From NCBI RefSeq assembly GCF_900113735.1, contig NZ_FOQM01000015.1, forward strand, positions 1 through 64,000: 64,000 nt of DNA. The letters are read 5' to 3'. A program made the position numbers and the translations under genes. Every line of letters starts with the position of its first letter. Positions within the stretch are counted from its first letter, which is position 1. Origin of the DNA: Bradyrhizobium sp. Gha (GTDB taxonomy: Bacteria; Pseudomonadota; Alphaproteobacteria; Rhizobiales; Xanthobacteraceae). Below are positions 60,559 to 64,000 of this stretch, in pieces. The notes beneath the pieces were generated by a model. The model made no database searches and had not been told where the DNA came from. It worked only from the letters and a program-made list of their open reading frames with translations.

Positions 60559-61272
60559 ATGAAAACAGGTCTCGTGATCACCGCCCATCCTGGCGATTTC
60601 GTCTGGCGCGCCGGGGGCGCCATCGCGCTGCATGCGAAGAAGGGCTACCGCATGAAGATCGTCTGCATGTCCTTCGGCGAACGCGGCGAGAGCCAGTTTG
60701 CCTGGAAGGAAAAGGGCGCAACGCTGGAGTCGGTCAAGGCCGGTCGCAAAGACGAGGCGGAGCGGGCGGCCAAGCTATTGGGTGCAGAGATCGAGTTCTT
60801 CGATTGCGGCGACTATCCGCTGAAACTCACCGAGGCGCATTTCGACCGCATGGTCGACATCTACCGTGAGCTCAATCCGAGCTTCGTGCTGACGCACGCG
60901 CTGGAAGACCCCTATAATTTCGATCACCCGAATGCGGCGCATTTCGCGCAGGAGACCCGCGTGGTCGCACAGGCGATGGGTCACAAGCCGGGCGCGCAGT
61001 ATAAATATTCGGCGCCGCCGGTGTTCCTGTTCGAGCCGCACCAGCCCGAGCAGTGCAATTACAAGCCGGACCTGCTGCTCAAAATCGACGAGGTCTGGAA
61101 GCAAAAATACGAGGCATTCCAGATCCTGGCCGCACAAAAGCATCTCTGGGGCTATTATGAGCGCGTCGCGCTCAACCGCGGCATCCAGGGCAGCCGCAAC
61201 ACCGGCGTGCCGATGACTTATGGCGAAGCCTATCAGCGCCTGTTCCCGACCGTGGCGGAGGAATTGGCATGA
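60559..61272 (+). CDS. 4-oxalomesaconate hydratase-like PIG-L family protein (GalB type)
   Basis: A 237-residue PIG-L/LmbE-fold metal protein. The start MKTGLVITAHPGDFVWRAGG has AHPGDF where deacetylases have HPDDE; the FVWRAGG continuation is shared with GalB-type hydratases. Later metal-site residues lie in NFDHPNAAHFAQ. Between a LigI-like and a LigK-like gene, hydration of 4-oxalomesaconate to 4-carboxy-4-hydroxy-2-oxoadipate is the expected reaction. GGGGAG precedes ATG 60559. The stop overlaps the aldolase start. Confidence 0.83.
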   Translation: MKTGLVITAHPGDFVWRAGGAIALHAKKGYRMKIVCMSFGERGESQFAWKEKGATLESVKAGRKDEAERAAKLLGAEIEFFDCGDYPLKLTEAHFDRMVDIYRELNPSFVLTHALEDPYNFDHPNAAHFAQETRVVAQAMGHKPGAQYKYSAPPVFLFEPHQPEQCNYKPDLLLKIDEVWKQKYEAFQILAAQKHLWGYYERVALNRGIQGSRNTGVPMTYGEAYQRLFPTVAEELA

Positions 61273-61952
61273 GGCCGGTCGTCGTTCGCAACATTGAGCG
61301 AGCCGATCCCGCCGGGATAGCCGAGTACGGCGTCTCGACCGTGCACGAGGCCTATGGCCGCCTCGGCCTGATGAAGCCATACTTGCGGCCTGTTTGGGCG
61401 GGGGCATCGATCGCCGGTCCCGCGGTGACCGTGCTGGCGCAGCCCGGCGACAACTGGATGATCCATGTCGCGGTCGAGCAGTGCCGGGAGGGCGATATCC
61501 TCGTCGTCGGCTGCACCACCGACAATACCGACGGCATGTTCGGCGAGCTGCTTGCAACCTCGCTCCAGGCGCGCGGCGTGCAGGGGCTGGTCATCGACGC
61601 CGGCTGCCGCGACGTCAAGGCGCTGCTCGAGATGAATTTTCCGGTGTGGTCGCGCGCCGTCTCGGCCAAGGGCACGGTGAAGGCCACGCTCGGTTCGGTC
61701 AACGTTCCCGTGGTTTGCGCCGGCGTCAATGTCGATCCGGGTGACATCATCGTTGCCGATGACGACGGCGTCGTCGTGGTGCCGAAGCGTTATGCCGCTG
61801 AAGTCGCCGAGAAGGCGAAAAAGCGCAACGCGGACGAGAGCGGCAAGCGCGCGCGCCTCGCCTCGGGCGAGCTTGGCCTCGACATGTACAGCATGCGCGA
61901 GGCACTGGCGAAGGCCGGGCTGGTCTACGTCGATCGTTTCGAGGACGTCTGA
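61269..61952 (+). CDS. 4-carboxy-4-hydroxy-2-oxoadipate aldolase-like RraA-family protein (LigK/GalC type)
   Basis: A 227-residue RraA-fold class II aldolase: STVHEAYGRLGLM near the start, GDNWMIHVAVEQCREGDILVVG, VIDAGCRDVKAL (Arg-Asp metal-site motif) and VDPGDIIVADDDGVVVVPK. It would split 4-carboxy-4-hydroxy-2-oxoadipate into pyruvate and oxaloacetate, the last step of the pathway started by the two preceding genes. It overlaps the hydratase stop by four bases. Confidence 0.88.
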   Translation: MRPVVVRNIERADPAGIAEYGVSTVHEAYGRLGLMKPYLRPVWAGASIAGPAVTVLAQPGDNWMIHVAVEQCREGDILVVGCTTDNTDGMFGELLATSLQARGVQGLVIDAGCRDVKALLEMNFPVWSRAVSAKGTVKATLGSVNVPVVCAGVNVDPGDIIVADDDGVVVVPKRYAAEVAEKAKKRNADESGKRARLASGELGLDMYSMREALAKAGLVYVDRFEDV

Positions 61953-61973
61953 AGAAAAAAGCGGAGCGAGCGG

Positions 61974-62843
61974 ATGGATTGTCTCAAGCTGAAGGCCGTG
62001 CTCGGCAATCACCCCCACGTCAAGGCGGTGAAGAGCGGTGAGCTCCGCTCCGATCTGTTCGATCTCGACTTCATCGAGTACACACCGACCAACACCGCGT
62101 TCAAGCCGATGGTGCGCGAGCAGGCCTTCGACGTCTGCGAGATGGCGATCGTGACCTATCTGATGGCCAAAGGTCATGGCAAGCCGCTGGTGCTGCTGCC
62201 GGCGACCGTGCTCGGCCGCTTTCAGCATTCCTACGCGCTCTACAATCCGGCGCACGGAATGCTCGGGCCATCCGATCTCGAAGGCAAGCGGGTTGGTATC
62301 CGCTCGTTCACCACGACGACGGGCGCCTGGATCCGCGGCATTCTCGCCAACGACTACGGCGTCAACCTCGACAGGATCAAATGGGTGACGTTCGAGGACC
62401 CGCACGTCGCCGAATATGTCGACACCACCGAGCGTGCGCCGAAGGACAAGAAGGTATTGCAGATGCTGCTCGACGGCGATGTGGATGCCGTGCTCGGCGA
62501 GACCTCGGACAATCACAGCCTGAAGTCGCTGTTTCCCGATCCGGCCGCGGAGGCCGCCAAATGGTATGCGCGCCGTGGCGTCGTGCCGGTCAACCATCTC
62601 GTGGTCGTGACGGAGCAGCTTGCAAGATCACGCCCTGACGTGGTCGCGGGCCTCTATGATCTGCTCAAGCGGAACAAGGAGCAGGTGGGACCTGCGGGGG
62701 CGCCCGACCTTTTGCCCTTCGGGATTGAAGCGAACAGGAAGCCGTTGGAGCTCATCGTCGACTACGCATTCCAGCAGGCGCTGATCCCGCGCCGCTATGC
62801 GGTCGGGGAACTGTTCGACGCGACCACACGAGGACTGGACTGA
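61974..62843 (+). CDS. 4,5-dihydroxyphthalate decarboxylase (Pht5)-like protein
   Basis: A 289-residue protein with a type 2 periplasmic-binding fold but no signal peptide. FKPMVREQAFDVCEMAIVTYLMAKGHGKPLVLLP resembles the Pht5 decarboxylase pattern (FxPMLRExAFDVSEM). LEGKRVGIRSFTTTTGAWIRGIL and WVTFEDPHVAEY follow. Cytosolic location and operon context favour a decarboxylase of a dihydroxy aromatic dicarboxylate over a transporter part. The substrate is inferred only. Its stop overlaps the next start (TGATGG). Confidence 0.75.
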   Translation: MDCLKLKAVLGNHPHVKAVKSGELRSDLFDLDFIEYTPTNTAFKPMVREQAFDVCEMAIVTYLMAKGHGKPLVLLPATVLGRFQHSYALYNPAHGMLGPSDLEGKRVGIRSFTTTTGAWIRGILANDYGVNLDRIKWVTFEDPHVAEYVDTTERAPKDKKVLQMLLDGDVDAVLGETSDNHSLKSLFPDPAAEAAKWYARRGVVPVNHLVVVTEQLARSRPDVVAGLYDLLKRNKEQVGPAGAPDLLPFGIEANRKPLELIVDYAFQQALIPRRYAVGELFDATTRGLD

Positions 62844-63757
62844 TGGCGGATCCGAAGCGCTGGCAGATCGGGCTGGTTGGCTATGGTGAGGTCGGCCGGA
62901 TCCTGGCCGAGGATTTGCGCCAGCAGGACATCAAGGTCGCGGCTTACGATATCAAGCTTGGCGGCGAGCAGGGCGCTGCGCTGAGGGAGCACGCGGCCAA
63001 ATTTGGCGTGACGCTCGCCGCCTCTCATGCCGAGCTGACGGCGAGATCCGACTTCATCATCTCAGCCGTGACGGCGAGCCAGGCCGTGCCAGTCGCAAAG
63101 GCTTGCGCGGCTGCAATCAACCAGGGCACCTGGTTCCTGGATTTCAATTCGGCTTCGCCCGGCGCCAAACAACGCGCGGCAGCGCTGATCGATGGTGCCG
63201 CGGGACGCTATGTCGAGGGCGCTGTGATGACCTCGGTGCCGCCTTACCGGATCAAGGTGCCGCTGCTGCTCGGCGGTCCGGGCGCGAGGGAGCTCGAGCC
63301 GCTGCTCAACGCGATCGGTTTTGCGGCGAAGGTCGCGAGCGACAAGCTCGGCGTGTCTTCGGCGGTGAAGATGTGCCGCAGCATCATGATCAAGGGTCTC
63401 GAGGCCATGGTGATCGAAAGTTTTACGACCGCACGCGCCTATGGCGTCGAGGATGCCGTGCTGGCATCGCTTGCGGAAACCTTTCCCGCCATCAATTGGG
63501 AGAAGCAGGGCGCCTATTTCTTTCAGCGCGTGATCGAGCACGGCCGCCGCCGCGCCGAGGAGGTCCGCGAAGTCGCCGAAACCGTGCGCGAGGCCGGGCT
63601 GACGCCGTGGTCAGCGCAGGGTACGGCCGAGCGTCAGGCCTGGGTCGCCGATCTCGCCGATGAAGGCTTGTTTGGGATGAAGGGTACCAAGGAATTTGCC
63701 CGGAGCGCCGATTGGCGCATCGAGGCAGATCGTATTCTGGCGAAGATCAAACATTGA
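62843..63757 (+). CDS. NAD(P)-dependent dehydrogenase, 6PGDH-like with DUF1932 domain
   Basis: A 304-residue two-domain dehydrogenase. The Rossmann start is IGLVGYGEVGRILAEDL, followed by SAVTASQAVPVAKA and FLDFNSASPGAKQRAA (substrate-binding S-x-x-P-G); the C-terminal half is DUF1932 (SSAVKMCRSIMIKGLEAMVIES with the catalytic Lys). Members oxidise hydroxy acids. At the end of the LigI/GalB/LigK operon it could oxidise a ring-cleavage semialdehyde or hemiacetal to the pyrone, but this is inference. Confidence 0.87.
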   Translation: MADPKRWQIGLVGYGEVGRILAEDLRQQDIKVAAYDIKLGGEQGAALREHAAKFGVTLAASHAELTARSDFIISAVTASQAVPVAKACAAAINQGTWFLDFNSASPGAKQRAAALIDGAAGRYVEGAVMTSVPPYRIKVPLLLGGPGARELEPLLNAIGFAAKVASDKLGVSSAVKMCRSIMIKGLEAMVIESFTTARAYGVEDAVLASLAETFPAINWEKQGAYFFQRVIEHGRRRAEEVREVAETVREAGLTPWSAQGTAERQAWVADLADEGLFGMKGTKEFARSADWRIEADRILAKIKH

Positions 63758-63767
63758 ACGCGCGGGC

Positions 63768-64000
63768 TCAGCCCAGGATTTTGCCGCTGTCGAGGTAGCC
63801 GGAGATCTCGTCGCGCGCGGTCTGGATCAAATCGATCAGGCTCTTGGCCCCACGGACAACGTCCTTGGTGCGCTCGGTGCGGAATTCGGTCAGGATCATG
63901 CGAATGCACTTGTCGGCGGTATCGAGCGTGCGGAGCGCACGAGCCATGTCGTCCTGCGTGTGGATCGCCGCTATATCGAGGCCCGACAAAACTTCGCCGA
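63768..64000 (-). CDS. Small helical protein, function unknown (may run past the window edge)
   Basis: The minus strand reads an open frame from the right edge to a TGA at 63768-63770, giving at least 73 residues: SGLDIAAIHTQDDMARALRT and AKSLIDLIQTARDEISGYLDSGKIL. It looks like two or three amphipathic helices. A TTG at 63989 is the only start inside the window; the true start may lie outside. Family not recognised. Confidence 0.5.
   Translation of the reverse strand, partial: GEVLSGLDIAAIHTQDDMARALRTLDTADKCIRMILTEFRTERTKDVVRGAKSLIDLIQTARDEISGYLDSGKILG

Noticed and set aside
62843..63757. Possible 2-(hydroxymethyl)glutarate dehydrogenase, the step after enamidase in nicotinate fermentation
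   Set aside because: It belongs to the same broad dehydrogenase superfamily, but it has a DUF1932 C-terminus and lies in the TetR-controlled operon with LigI/GalB/LigK-like genes, about 9 kb from the nicotinate-type cluster and without its operator.

Overview
The window reads as chromosomal DNA from an alphaproteobacterium of the Bradyrhizobium group. It is GC-rich and dense with genes. It carries the very-long-chain lipid A acylation genes of Rhizobiales (acpXL/lpxXL), and several intergenic palindromic repeat families of the kind seen in Bradyrhizobium. No rRNA, tRNA or CRISPR array was seen. The only mobile-element signal is the start of an IS630-type transposase cut by the left edge.

Layout. 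1-15.7 kb is mostly housekeeping: a repeat-built membrane protein, class II DAHP synthase, diacylglycerol kinase, NAD synthetase, a cysS-GNAT-cimA operon with start/stop overlaps, a LOG protein, an Atm1-type ABC exporter and the phosphatidylethanolamine pair psd-pssA. 15.8-26.3 kb holds an RraA-like/SDR pair, motA-motB, two tandem kup potassium transporters, a rhodanese-aminotransferase pair and a polyamine-type binding protein. 26.6-31 kb, on the minus strand, is acpXL-fabZ-fabF2-fabF1-lpxXL, for the C26-C28 hydroxy fatty acid of lipid A; its FabF2 has lost the catalytic residues of a ketosynthase. 31-36 kb is a zone of small proteins (two DUF6894 paralogues, short secreted or charged proteins) around a Crp/Fnr regulator, followed by an AhpD-like/MgtC pair. 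A HerA-type ATPase lies at 36.4-38.2 kb.

The most interesting part is 39.7-54.5 kb, which looks like a complete upper pathway for a pyridine carboxylate, most likely nicotinate. It has a two-subunit molybdenum hydroxylase with a three-haem cytochrome tail, a 6-hydroxynicotinate reductase homologue, an enamidase homologue, a ferredoxin-NADP reductase, a branched-chain-type ABC importer, a MarR regulator and two proteins of unknown role (UPF0280 and AA_synth families). The order of chemistry is the reductive route known from Eubacterium barkeri, but the first step is a cytochrome-linked aerobic-type hydroxylase. A GTATAC-centred palindrome occurs in both divergent control regions of this cluster, as expected for the binding site of the embedded MarR protein.

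A second aromatic-acid system lies at 58.9-63.8 kb: TetR, LigI-like lactonase, GalB-like hydratase, LigK-like aldolase, a Pht5-like decarboxylase and a 6PGDH-like dehydrogenase. It has no ring-cleavage enzyme of its own. Its promoter/operator is nearly identical to that of a lone extradiol dioxygenase gene at 38.6 kb, so the two loci probably form one regulon. Between them lie a P450 gene whose 3' end overlaps a convergent DUF763 gene, and an MscS channel.
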